Positions 26,624 through 34,907 of a stretch of DNA of 64,000 bases are shown here, in pieces. The notes below the pieces were generated by a model. That model saw only the letters and a program-made list of their open reading frames with translations. It searched no databases and had not been told where the DNA came from. The stretch lies in contig JAEWFG010000397.1 of the NCBI GenBank assembly GCA_023388935.1, positions 22,092 to 86,091 on the forward strand, read 5' to 3'. This DNA is from Pseudomonadota bacterium (GTDB lineage: Bacteria; Pseudomonadota; Alphaproteobacteria; Rhizobiales; Xanthobacteraceae). A program made the translations under genes and the position numbers. Each line of letters begins with the position of its first letter. Positions within the stretch are counted from its first letter, which is position 1.

Positions 26624-27318
26624 ACGATTTCGCGCGATCCATCGTCGCCGCTCTCACGCTGATCGGCGAGGCCGACGCCGAGCTTCTGGGCATCGTCGGG
26701 TTGTCGGTGCGCGTCAGCCTGACGGCGAGCATCGTCGCGCTCCTGATCGGCGCCCCGATCGGGGTCCTGCTTGCGATTACCCGTTTCCGGGGACGGCAGG
26801 TCATCATCGTGCTGACCAATGCGCTGCTCGGCCTGCCGCCGGTCGTGGTCGGCCTCGCGCTCTATCTGCTGCTGTCACGGTCCGGCCCGCTCGGGGCGGC
26901 GGGACTGTTGTTCACGCCGACGGCCATGGTGATCGCGCAGACATTACTCGCCACCCCGATCGTGGTGGCGCTGGTGCACCGGCCGGCGAGCCTGCTGTGG
27001 GCGGAGTATGGCGATCTGGCACGGATCGACGGACTGTCAGCCCTGCGCAGCATGGCACTCCTGTTCGCGCTCGGACGGACCTCCCTGCTGACGGCGTTTC
27101 TCGCGGCCTTCGGGCGCGCCATCGCGGAGGTCGGCGCGATCATCATCGTCGGCGGCAACATCCGCGGCTTCACGCGCACGATGACGACCGCGATAGCGTT
27201 GGAGACCAGCAAGGGCGATCTGTCGCTGGCGCTTGGGCTCGGGCTGATCCTGCTCGCGCTCAGCGTCGCCGTGTCGACCGTCGCCTTCCTGCTAGTGGGA
27301 CGCGTTGGGGAAAAATAG
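26620..27318 (+). CDS. tupB: Tungstate ABC transporter permease (TupB-like)
   Basis: 232 residues with five to six membrane spans and the coupling loop EYGDLARIDGLSALRSM. GLPPVVVGLALYLLLSRSGPLG and GRAIAEVGAIIIVGGNIRG are typical of TupB/WtpB permeases. Overlaps arsC by four bases. The matching binding protein (TupA) is convergent and overlaps its 3' end by 27 bases; no ATPase gene is nearby. Confidence 0.85.
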   Translation: MNDFARSIVAALTLIGEADAELLGIVGLSVRVSLTASIVALLIGAPIGVLLAITRFRGRQVIIVLTNALLGLPPVVVGLALYLLLSRSGPLGAAGLLFTPTAMVIAQTLLATPIVVALVHRPASLLWAEYGDLARIDGLSALRSMALLFALGRTSLLTAFLAAFGRAIAEVGAIIIVGGNIRGFTRTMTTAIALETSKGDLSLALGLGLILLALSVAVSTVAFLLVGRVGEK

Positions 27319-28101
27319 CTGCTCGCCGCCGACCTTGTAGCCCGCGATCGCATCCTGGCCCCTCGGCGAGATGAGCCAGTCGATAAAGGCCTGCCCGTCC
27401 TGCGCCTTCACGTTCGAATGCTTTGCCGGATTCACCAGCATGACGCCGTACTGGTTGAAGAGCCGCTTGTCGCCCTCGGTCAGGATCGTGAGCTCGCCGC
27501 GATTCTTGAATGACAGCCAGGTGCCGCGGTCCGACAGAAGATAGGCATTCGAGGACGAGGCCATGTTCAGCGCCGGACCCATGCCCTGGCCGATCTCACG
27601 ATACCAAGCGTCCTTGCCGGTGCCGGGGTCGACCCCGGCCTCTTTCCATAATCTCAGCTCGGCGGCGTGCGTACCGGATCTGTCGCCGCGCGAGATGAAC
27701 GGGGCCTTCGCCGCCGCGATCTTGCGCAGCGCCTCCGCAACGTCCTTGCTGCCGGCGATATGCGCGGGATCGGTTCTGGGTCCGATGATGACGAAGTCGT
27801 TGTACATGACATCGAAGCGCTTCACGCCCTGCCCTTCGGACATGAACTTGTCCTCGGCGGCCCTGTCATGGACGAACACCACGTCGGCATCGCCCCGTCG
27901 CCCGATGTCGAGCGCTTGGCCGGTGCCGACTGCAACCACCTTCACATTGATACCCTCGGCCTTCGAGAACAGCGGCAGCAAATGACCGAACAGGCCGGAC
28001 TGCTCCGTCGACGTCGTCGACGCCACGGTGATGGTGCGATCCTGCGCGAAGGCGATGGTGGACCAGAGCAGGAGCGCTCCGATGGCGGCAATTTTTCTCA
28101 T
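27292..28101 (-). CDS. tupA: Tungstate-binding periplasmic protein (TupA-like)
   Basis: 269 residues: signal peptide MRKIAAIGALLLWSTIAFAQ, then the ligand motif VASTTSTEQSGLFGHLLP typical of TupA, GDADVVFVHD, FISRGDRSGTH and a C-terminal GYKVGGEQLFFPNA. GAGGA lies before ATG 28101. The last 27 bases overlap the end of tupB in antiparallel orientation, an unusual arrangement for partner genes. Confidence 0.88.
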   Translation of the reverse strand: MRKIAAIGALLLWSTIAFAQDRTITVASTTSTEQSGLFGHLLPLFSKAEGINVKVVAVGTGQALDIGRRGDADVVFVHDRAAEDKFMSEGQGVKRFDVMYNDFVIIGPRTDPAHIAGSKDVAEALRKIAAAKAPFISRGDRSGTHAAELRLWKEAGVDPGTGKDAWYREIGQGMGPALNMASSSNAYLLSDRGTWLSFKNRGELTILTEGDKRLFNQYGVMLVNPAKHSNVKAQDGQAFIDWLISPRGQDAIAGYKVGGEQLFFPNASH

Positions 28102-28471
28102 CGATCGTCCTCGCGTCAGCTGCTTGACGCTCCAACCTACCCTCGGGAGAATGAGGCCGGGAACCCCGACGTTCGGCGCAGGCTCAACAGCCGGCCCAAT
28201 ATCGGACGACGACGCGGTCAGCAAGTGCTGGCTTTCGAAGACAGCCTATCCAGGTTCGGATCAGCGGCACTGTGGGCGCAGTCACACAGGCGCCGGACAG
28301 GTAGCGCCGCGGCTTCATGACGATCGCAGCTTTCTCGATGATGGCCGATCGAGGGACGAACCTGACTTCACGCCTGCCTCACGCCTCTTAAACCGCGCGT
28401 GACCTCTCGGATGGCGCGGGAATATAGGGCGCGCAGTGCGATCCCTTCACTGGATCGCACTGGAGACTCCC
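28102..28471. other. 370-base intergenic region, nothing recognised
   Basis: Divergent space between tupA and a small secreted protein gene. No RNA gene, repeat or recognisable operator was found. Confidence 0.4.
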
Positions 28472-28723
28472 ATGATAAAGACAACCATCTTCACCGCCTT
28501 GCGACTCTCCCTCTCGCTCTCGCTCGCCATGACCGGTCCGGCGCAGGCGTGGGCCGGACCGGCTGGCGTCGCCGGCCTCGCGCCGCCGCCCAACGCAATC
28601 GCGCTCGTTCGCAAGGCGCATCCATCTATCCGCAACACTGAGCACGCACCCGTCAAGCGCCCCCCAACGATGCGCCTCCCCGATCGCGAGGAAGATCCCT
28701 TCGCGTCGATGCATTTCGAATGA
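28472..28723 (+). CDS. Small secreted protein
   Basis: 83 residues with a clear signal peptide (MIKTTIFTALRLSLSLSLAM...AQA) and a short mature part rich in Pro and charged residues, ending REEDPFASMHFE. TGGAG lies nine bases before the ATG. No family recognised. Three bases before the next gene. Confidence 0.5.
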   Translation: MIKTTIFTALRLSLSLSLAMTGPAQAWAGPAGVAGLAPPPNAIALVRKAHPSIRNTEHAPVKRPPTMRLPDREEDPFASMHFE

Positions 28724-28726
28724 AGG

Positions 28727-30319
28727 ATGCAAGATGATCGGCGTCGCGATTCGTGCGCGGTCCGAAGGCAAGACGGCAGTAGCGTTGGCTCTTGCGCGCG
28801 ATGGATGCGTGGATGTTCTGCAATTGGTCCCACTCACATTGACATCGGTGTGAGGGCCGGGGCAGTTTTTCATATTGCTGGCGAATCAGCGATTGCCTTA
28901 CGCCGAGTACCTCTTGGACAACTCCCAGTGCTTGCGAGACTGATATCGTTGCTGCGCCGCATTCCCGCGGTGAAATGGGCGTTCACCAGGTTTCGGCTTT
29001 CGCCGCAAGGCGGCAGCATCGACGATGCGCCGGTCGCCATGGATGAGGCGCCTGCCCTCCGCGCCGACATCGCCGCTGCTTCTCCGGGCGCAGAGATCGC
29101 CGTTGCCCGATTGCACGGCGCCTCAGACATCACGGCAACAGTCGCGGTCGATCAGACCGACGTTCCCGATATCGAGGAGAGCCCCTCCGCCGCACCGTCC
29201 GATATCAGCGCTGATGAGGATTCGTCTCGCGAGGTGCCGACCGGCATTGATCCGGTCGCGGTCGAGGGGTCTTCAATCCCTTCCGTAGAGGTCGAGAGCG
29301 AGCCGGTTGAAACCGCCGATCATATCGTCATCAGCGACGCATCCCCCGATAATGCTGCAGACGTCGAGCCGGTCAGCGCAGATGACTTCTTTGTTCCGCT
29401 CGCCGACCGCTTGAGCCCTGCGGCTGAATCTTCTGATCTCATCATCGCCGGCGCGCCGTCCCCCGAAACTGCCGCGGACGCCGAGCCTGTCAGCGTCGAC
29501 GACGCTCCCATGCCGCTCGTCGAGGCCGAAAGCTCGGCGGCTGACGTCTCCGATCTCATCATCGCCAGCGAGCCGTCCCCGGAAGCTACCGCGGAGGCCG
29601 AGCCGGTCAGCCTCGACGACGCTCCCGTAACGCTCGTCGAAGCCGAATGCCCGACGGCTGAGATCCCCGATCTCGTCATCGCGAGCGAGCCGTCCCCCGA
29701 AGCCGCAGCGGACGCCGAGCCTGTCAGCGTCGACGATACTCCGCTGCCGCTCGTCGAGGCCGAGAGCCCGGCGGCTGACATCTCCGATCTCGTCATCGCC
29801 AGTGATCCGTCTCCGAGCGTTGCCGCGGATGTAGCGCCGGACCCTGCAGACGATCCTTCGCCTGCCACGGCTGTCACCGCGGACGAAGTTCCGGCAACCT
29901 CTACAGACGCCGGTGCGAGCAGCGAGCCCGCTCCGGTTGTCGTGCCGCCTTCGCCAAAGCCCCGTCGGGCACCGAAAGCTCCGACGAGAGCCACTGATCC
30001 CGCTGATCGCGCTACGCTGATCCGGCAGCGCTGGGACGAGACAGGAATCAGGATGTGGAATCCGCGGCTTCATGGCACCGGCGATGCAACGCTGAATATC
30101 CAGGGACGCATCGAGCTGCTGCCGCCCGAGCCCGGCGAGACGATGCCGCGATATGACAGGCTCGAATTCAAGATGCTGGGCGGGCAGATCGTCTGCGAGG
30201 GCGTCATCGTCGAGGCGCCCGTGCGGGCGGGCCATCGCAGCTTCACCCAGCTGGCCGAACCGCGGAACCACGACCGGGTCCGCGAACCGGTTCGGGAACG
30301 CCAGGCCGCGCTGGCCTGA
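28727..30319 (+). CDS. Acidic protein with 39-residue tandem repeats and a conserved C-terminal domain
   Basis: 530 residues if the ATG at 28727 is used, though the first 50 residues are Arg/Cys-rich and the true start may lie downstream, around 28850. The middle is acidic with tandem 39-residue units: one divergent (about 29318-29431), three close (29432-29548, 29549-29665, 29666-29782) and one degenerate; each has DLIIA.xPSPE, AEPVSVDD and LVEAE. The C terminus (from ATLIRQRWDETGIRMWNP to about RNHDRV) is compact and resembles a domain of Bradyrhizobium hypothetical proteins. No signal peptide or catalytic motif. Function unknown. Confidence 0.6.
   Translation: MQDDRRRDSCAVRRQDGSSVGSCARWMRGCSAIGPTHIDIGVRAGAVFHIAGESAIALRRVPLGQLPVLARLISLLRRIPAVKWAFTRFRLSPQGGSIDDAPVAMDEAPALRADIAAASPGAEIAVARLHGASDITATVAVDQTDVPDIEESPSAAPSDISADEDSSREVPTGIDPVAVEGSSIPSVEVESEPVETADHIVISDASPDNAADVEPVSADDFFVPLADRLSPAAESSDLIIAGAPSPETAADAEPVSVDDAPMPLVEAESSAADVSDLIIASEPSPEATAEAEPVSLDDAPVTLVEAECPTAEIPDLVIASEPSPEAAADAEPVSVDDTPLPLVEAESPAADISDLVIASDPSPSVAADVAPDPADDPSPATAVTADEVPATSTDAGASSEPAPVVVPPSPKPRRAPKAPTRATDPADRATLIRQRWDETGIRMWNPRLHGTGDATLNIQGRIELLPPEPGETMPRYDRLEFKMLGGQIVCEGVIVEAPVRAGHRSFTQLAEPRNHDRVREPVRERQAALA
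29318..29890 (+). repeat. 117-bp in-frame tandem repeat, about 4.5 copies
   Basis: Units of 117 bases encode the 39-residue repeat of the acidic protein. Copies at 29432, 29549 and 29666 are the most alike; flanking copies are degenerate. No spacers of unique sequence, so not a CRISPR. Confidence 0.75.
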
Positions 30320-30382
30320 TCCTTTCCTCCGCGACCATCATCGCGATGTGCTAGGCTGATGTCCCGGGACGGGAGATCGCAT

Positions 30383-30663
30383 ATGCGCGCAAGATCGTTG
30401 CCACTGGTCGTGATCGCCGCGCTCAGCATCTCGCAGCCAACCCTCGCCGCAGCAGGCAAGCGGCCACGCCATGCGCCCGCGGCCGCTCCTGCCGCCGATC
30501 CGGCCGCGCCCTACAAGGCCGACCGGCTCTCCTCACGCGGCGAGCCGATCCTCAATACCCCCGGACAGACCACTGTGCTGACGCGGCAAGTCCTCGACGA
30601 CATGAACGCAACGAGTCTCAGGACGCCATGCGCTCGACGGCCGGCGTGACGATCGGGCGTTAG
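30383..30663 (+). pseudogene. Remnant of a TonB-dependent siderophore receptor
   Basis: A signal peptide (MRARSLPLVVIAALSISQPTLA) leads into YKADRLSSRGEPILNTPGQT and TVLTRQVLDDMNATSLR, the start of a TonB-receptor plug domain. Then a one-base deletion (AGGAC for AGGGAC) shifts the frame; in the shifted frame DAMRSTAGVTIGR continues before TAG at 30661. The rest of the barrel (normally about 650 residues) is gone. GGGAG precedes ATG 30383. The neighbouring esterase, of the enterochelin-esterase family, may be what remains of a siderophore uptake pair. Confidence 0.8.
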
Positions 30664-30685
30664 GCGTCCAGCTCTCCTTGCGCGC

Positions 30686-32014
30686 TCAGGGAATCGGATA
30701 GCCCTTCCAGACCCACTCCAGCGCAGCCGGCAGCGTCTGCGCGATCGTCGGCCGATCGACATGCTTGGCGTTGCGCACGAACAGGAACTGGTAGTGGTAG
30801 CCCTTCTCCGCCAGCACCTTCGCCATCAGTGCGTTCGACAACGTCCAGTCGTGCATGCCGTCGGGAATGGTGGGATTTGGATAGAACAGATCCTGGTCGC
30901 CGCCAAAGAACCAGAAGCGGATCGGCTTGGTCGGCGCACTAACGATCAGCGGTACGCCGGGCGGCTCGGCCGGCGTCAGCACGCCCGCCTTGGAGATGAG
31001 GTTGGGACCGGCGGGCCCCGTCCATGCACTGTGATATTCCCAGGCGCCGCCGCGCAGCGATGGATCGTGCGGCCATTGCTGGTTGACCATGGTCGGCGAG
31101 AAAGCCAGCACGCGGCGATAGAGATCGGGATAGAACCACGCCATGGTGAAGGCCGCAGCCCCACTCGAGCTCAGCCCCATGGTTGCTCGCCCGTCGGGAT
31201 TTTTGGTGAGCTTGACGTCCGCGTTCTTCTCGACCAGCGGCAGCACCTCGCGCTCGACGAACTGCGCGTAGATGCCCGACACCGCGTCGTACTCTCGCCC
31301 GCGTTGGCTGCCCTGCGCATCCTGTCCGCCATTGCCGATCTGGATTGCGATCATCGGCGGCACGCGGCGCTGCGCGATCAGATTGTCGAGCGTCGTGGCG
31401 AGATCCTTGTACGCGTTAGAGCCGCCGTCGCCGACCACGATGAACGGCGCTTCGGTGCCGCGGACATATTGCGCCGGCACATAGACATCGATCGTGCGCG
31501 ACCAGATGCCGGGATGGCTGGTCGTGACGATCATGTGCGACTTGTCATCCGGCGCCGTGACGGTCGTCATGATCGACGAGTTGGTGCAGCCGGCGACGTC
31601 GTCGCGGATCAGGCCGGGATTGTAGATCGTGCTGTCCTTCGACGTCAGCGTGAATGACTTCGTGGCGCCGCGCGGCATGCCTTCCTTCACAATTGTCTCC
31701 GGCGCGGGATTGTGGGTGGGCCCGATGATGAAATTGCCTTCCGCGCCTGGCGGCGGCAACGTGCCGTCAGGCAGCTCGGTCGCGCGCGGATAGTTGGGAT
31801 TCAAGGGATCGCGCGTCGGCGGTGCCGTCTTGAAATCGAGGCCCGTCGTATCGATGAAGAACGGCGCCGTCTTGTCGGTGGTGTTGGCGCCGGGCGGCAC
31901 CGTCATGTTCTGGGTGACGCAGGCCGGCTGCGCCATGGAAATCGAACTGGCGATCGACGTGAATGAGATGACGGAGATCAGCGTCCCCGCGAGGACGGAC
32001 AATGAACTGGTCAT
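30686..32014 (-). CDS. Secreted esterase, enterochelin-esterase/esterase D family
   Basis: 442 residues with signal sequence (MTSSLSVLAGTLISVISFTSIASS). The C-terminal 300 residues form an alpha/beta hydrolase domain with nucleophile motif MGLSSSGAAAF, an oxyanion-side SHPGIWSRTIDVYVPAQY, an acid FFGGDQDLFYP and histidine NAKHVDRP. ATG 32014 follows GGGAG. Family members cut ferric-siderophore esters or related esters; here the substrate is not known. Converges on the TonB-receptor remnant. Confidence 0.8.
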   Translation of the reverse strand: MTSSLSVLAGTLISVISFTSIASSISMAQPACVTQNMTVPPGANTTDKTAPFFIDTTGLDFKTAPPTRDPLNPNYPRATELPDGTLPPPGAEGNFIIGPTHNPAPETIVKEGMPRGATKSFTLTSKDSTIYNPGLIRDDVAGCTNSSIMTTVTAPDDKSHMIVTTSHPGIWSRTIDVYVPAQYVRGTEAPFIVVGDGGSNAYKDLATTLDNLIAQRRVPPMIAIQIGNGGQDAQGSQRGREYDAVSGIYAQFVEREVLPLVEKNADVKLTKNPDGRATMGLSSSGAAAFTMAWFYPDLYRRVLAFSPTMVNQQWPHDPSLRGGAWEYHSAWTGPAGPNLISKAGVLTPAEPPGVPLIVSAPTKPIRFWFFGGDQDLFYPNPTIPDGMHDWTLSNALMAKVLAEKGYHYQFLFVRNAKHVDRPTIAQTLPAALEWVWKGYPIP

Positions 32015-32282
32015 TTCGGCTCCCGGTGCTGACACGTCTTGCCGGCTCGTCTTGGGTCAAAGTATGCCGGGCCGCCCAGGCGCGGTCAAACAGCAGCCGG
32101 CCGCGTTGCAGCAATAGCCGCCGTGCTCCAACCGGACAGCGGCCGTTATTCCCTGCATGCCCGGAATATTTGAGGGCAAGAGGCCGTTGCTGCCGCGCTT
32201 CGCACGACGTAGCTTGCACACCGGCCGCGGTACGCGATGACTGCGTGCGGTCGAAACGACACGATCACTCGGGAGGAAAGCG

Positions 32283-33167
32283 ATGAGAAAGCTCACGGTC
32301 GCACTGTGTGCGTTGACTTTGTTCGCACCGGCCGCGCAGGCGCAGACGATCAAGGACTTCCTGGCGGCGGTCACCAAGAAATGGACCACGCCATTCGAGC
32401 CGTTCCAGCTCATCGGCAACATCTACTATGTCGGCACCGACGGCATCGCCGTCTACGTCATCAAGACCTCGCAGGGCCTGATCCTGATGGATACGGCGCT
32501 GCCGCAGTCGACCGGGATGATCAAGGACAACATTGCAAAGCTCGGCCTCAAGGTCGCCGACATCAAGATCATCCTCAACTCGCATGCGCATTTCGATCAC
32601 ACCGGCGGCTTCGCCGAGATCAAGAAGGAGACCGGCGCGCAACTCGCGGCCGGCGAGCGCGACAAGCCGCTGCTCGAGGGGGGCTACTATCCGGGCGACG
32701 AGAAGAACGAGGACCTCGCCTTCCCCGCCGTGAAGGTCGACCGCGCTGTCAAGGAAGGCGACAAGATCACGCTCGGCGACACCACGCTGACGGCGCATTC
32801 AACGCCCGGCCATTCGCCGGGCTGCACAAGCTGGGAGATGACCGTCAAGGACGGCAGCCAGGACCGTGAGGTGCTGTTCTTCTGCAGCGGCACGGTGGCG
32901 CTGAACCGGCTGGTCGGCCAGCCGACCTATGCCGGCATCGTCGACGACTATCGCGCGACCTTCGCCAAAGCCAAGGCAATGAAGATCGACGTGCTGCTCG
33001 GGCCGCATCCTGAAGTCTACGGTATGCAGGCCAAGCGCGCGGAGATGAAGGACGGCGCGCCGAATCCGTTCGTCAAGCCGGGTGAGCTCGCGACCTACGT
33101 AACCGGCCTGTCGGAAGATTTCGACAAGCAACTCGCCAAGCAGACCGCGGCGCTGGAGAAGAAATAG
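32283..33167 (+). CDS. Subclass B3 metallo-beta-lactamase, BJP-1-like
   Basis: 294 residues: signal peptide to AQA (residue 20) and mature start QTIKDFLAAVTKKW. Zinc ligands are in H101-AHFD-H106, the later H in STPGHSPG, and GPHPEVY. The sequence agrees closely with what I recall of BJP-1 from Bradyrhizobium japonicum, including EGGYYPGDEKNEDLAFP. BJP-1 hydrolyses carbapenems and other beta-lactams in the periplasm; here it is a resident chromosomal gene with no mobile element nearby. Confidence 0.92.
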   Translation: MRKLTVALCALTLFAPAAQAQTIKDFLAAVTKKWTTPFEPFQLIGNIYYVGTDGIAVYVIKTSQGLILMDTALPQSTGMIKDNIAKLGLKVADIKIILNSHAHFDHTGGFAEIKKETGAQLAAGERDKPLLEGGYYPGDEKNEDLAFPAVKVDRAVKEGDKITLGDTTLTAHSTPGHSPGCTSWEMTVKDGSQDREVLFFCSGTVALNRLVGQPTYAGIVDDYRATFAKAKAMKIDVLLGPHPEVYGMQAKRAEMKDGAPNPFVKPGELATYVTGLSEDFDKQLAKQTAALEKK

Positions 33168-33209
33168 CGGCCGTCAGACGGCTGCCCGCACCGCTCCCCA
33201 AAGGCAACG

Positions 33210-34880
33210 CTACTTTGCCAGGCTCGGCAGATCGAGCCTGTTGGTGCGGGCGCAATCGATCGCGGTCTCGTAGCCTGCATCCGCGTGGCGCATGACGCCG
33301 CTCGCGGGATCGTTCCAGAGCACGCGCTCGATCCGCTTTGCGGCTTCCGGCGTGCCGTCGGCGACGATCACCATGCCGGCGTGCTGCGAATAGCCGATGC
33401 CGACGCCGCCGCCGTGGTGCAGCGAGACCCAGGTCGCACCGCTGGCGCAATTGAGCAGTGCGTTGAGCAGGGGCCAGTCGGATACCGCATCCGATCCGTC
33501 ACGCATGGCCTCGGTCTCGCGGTTGGGGCTTGCCACCGAACCGCTGTCGAGATGATCGCGGCCGATCACGATTGGCGCTTTCAATTCGCCGCGCGCCACC
33601 ATCTCGTTGAAGGCAAGGCCGAGCCGGTGACGGTCGCCAAGGCCAACCCAGCAAATCCGCGCCGGCAGGCCCTGGAACTTGATGCGCTCTTTCGCCATGT
33701 CGAGCCAATTGTGCAGATGCTTGTCGTTGGGCATCAGCTCCTTGACCTTGGCGTCGGTCTTGAAGATGTCCTCGGGATCGCCCGACAGCGCAGCCCAGCG
33801 GAACGGCCCGACGCCGCGGCAGAACAAGGGGCGGATATAAGCGGGAACGAAGCCCGGAAAATCGAAGGCATTCTTCAGGCCCATGTCCTGCGCCATCTGG
33901 CGGATGTTGTTGCCGTAGTCGAGCGTCGGAATGCCCTGCGCATGGAAATCCAGCATGGCCTGGACATGCGCTACCATCGAAGTCTTCGACGCACGCTCGA
34001 CCGCCTTCGGATCGGAAGCGCGTTTCGCCTCCCACTCGGCGAGCGTCCAGCCCTTCGGCAAATAACCGTTGATCGGATCATGCGCGCTGGTCTGATCGGT
34101 GACGATATCGGGCTTCACGCCGCGCCGCACAAGCTCCGGGAAAATCTCGGCGGCATTGCCGAGCAGGCCGACCGAGACCGCCTTCTTCGTCTTCGCCGCC
34201 TCCGCCATGATCGCGAGCGCCTCGTCGAGCGTTGCGGCCTGGCGATCGAGATAGCCCGTGCGCAGCCGCATCTCGATGCGGCTCGGCTGGCATTCGACCG
34301 CGAGCATCGAGGCACCGGCCATGGTCGCGGCCAGCGGCTGCGCCCCACCCATGCCGCCAAGGCCTGCGGTGAGGATCCACTTTCCCGCGAGGCTGCCGTC
34401 ATAGTGGCGGCGACCGACCTCGACGAAGGTCTCGTACGTGCCCTGTACGATGCCCTGGCTGCCGATATAGATCCACGAGCCCGCGGTCATCTGCCCGTAC
34501 ATCATCAGGCCCTGGCGATCGAGCTCGTTGAAGTGATCAAGAGTCGCCCAATGCGGCACCAGATTCGAGTTCGCGATCAGCACGCGCGGCGCATCCGCAT
34601 GAGTGCGGAAAACGCCGACAGGCTTGCCGGACTGGACCAACAAAGTCTGGTCGGCTTCGAGCTTGCGCAAGGCGGCCGTGATCCGGTCAAAGCTGTCCCA
34701 GTCGCGCGCGGCACGGCCGATACCGCCATAGACCACGAGCTCGCTCGGACGCTCCGCCACTTCCGGATCGAGATTGTTCATCAACATGCGCAACGGAGCT
34801 TCCGTCAGCCAGCTCTTGGCGCTGATGTCGCTGCCGCGGGGGGCCCGGATGGTGCGGTCATTGTCCAGTCGGCGGTTCAT
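33210..34880 (-). CDS. hutU: Urocanate hydratase
   Basis: 556 residues, full length. Motifs include VVYGGIGRAARDWDSFD, the NAD-binding GLGGMGGAQPLAATMAG and the region GLPARICWVGLGDRHRLG with its near-C-terminal active site. Second step of histidine degradation, urocanate to imidazolonepropionate. Last gene of hutI-hutH-hutU on the minus strand, 27 bases after hutH. Confidence 0.96.
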   Translation of the reverse strand: MNRRLDNDRTIRAPRGSDISAKSWLTEAPLRMLMNNLDPEVAERPSELVVYGGIGRAARDWDSFDRITAALRKLEADQTLLVQSGKPVGVFRTHADAPRVLIANSNLVPHWATLDHFNELDRQGLMMYGQMTAGSWIYIGSQGIVQGTYETFVEVGRRHYDGSLAGKWILTAGLGGMGGAQPLAATMAGASMLAVECQPSRIEMRLRTGYLDRQAATLDEALAIMAEAAKTKKAVSVGLLGNAAEIFPELVRRGVKPDIVTDQTSAHDPINGYLPKGWTLAEWEAKRASDPKAVERASKTSMVAHVQAMLDFHAQGIPTLDYGNNIRQMAQDMGLKNAFDFPGFVPAYIRPLFCRGVGPFRWAALSGDPEDIFKTDAKVKELMPNDKHLHNWLDMAKERIKFQGLPARICWVGLGDRHRLGLAFNEMVARGELKAPIVIGRDHLDSGSVASPNRETEAMRDGSDAVSDWPLLNALLNCASGATWVSLHHGGGVGIGYSQHAGMVIVADGTPEAAKRIERVLWNDPASGVMRHADAGYETAIDCARTNRLDLPSLAK

Positions 34881-34907
34881 GCGGAAACCTCTTCAGACGA
34901 GTCTTGT

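Noticed and set aside
29318..29890. Regular 117-bp repeats considered as a CRISPR array
   Set aside because: Repeats are contiguous, in frame and without unique spacers; they encode the protein repeat.
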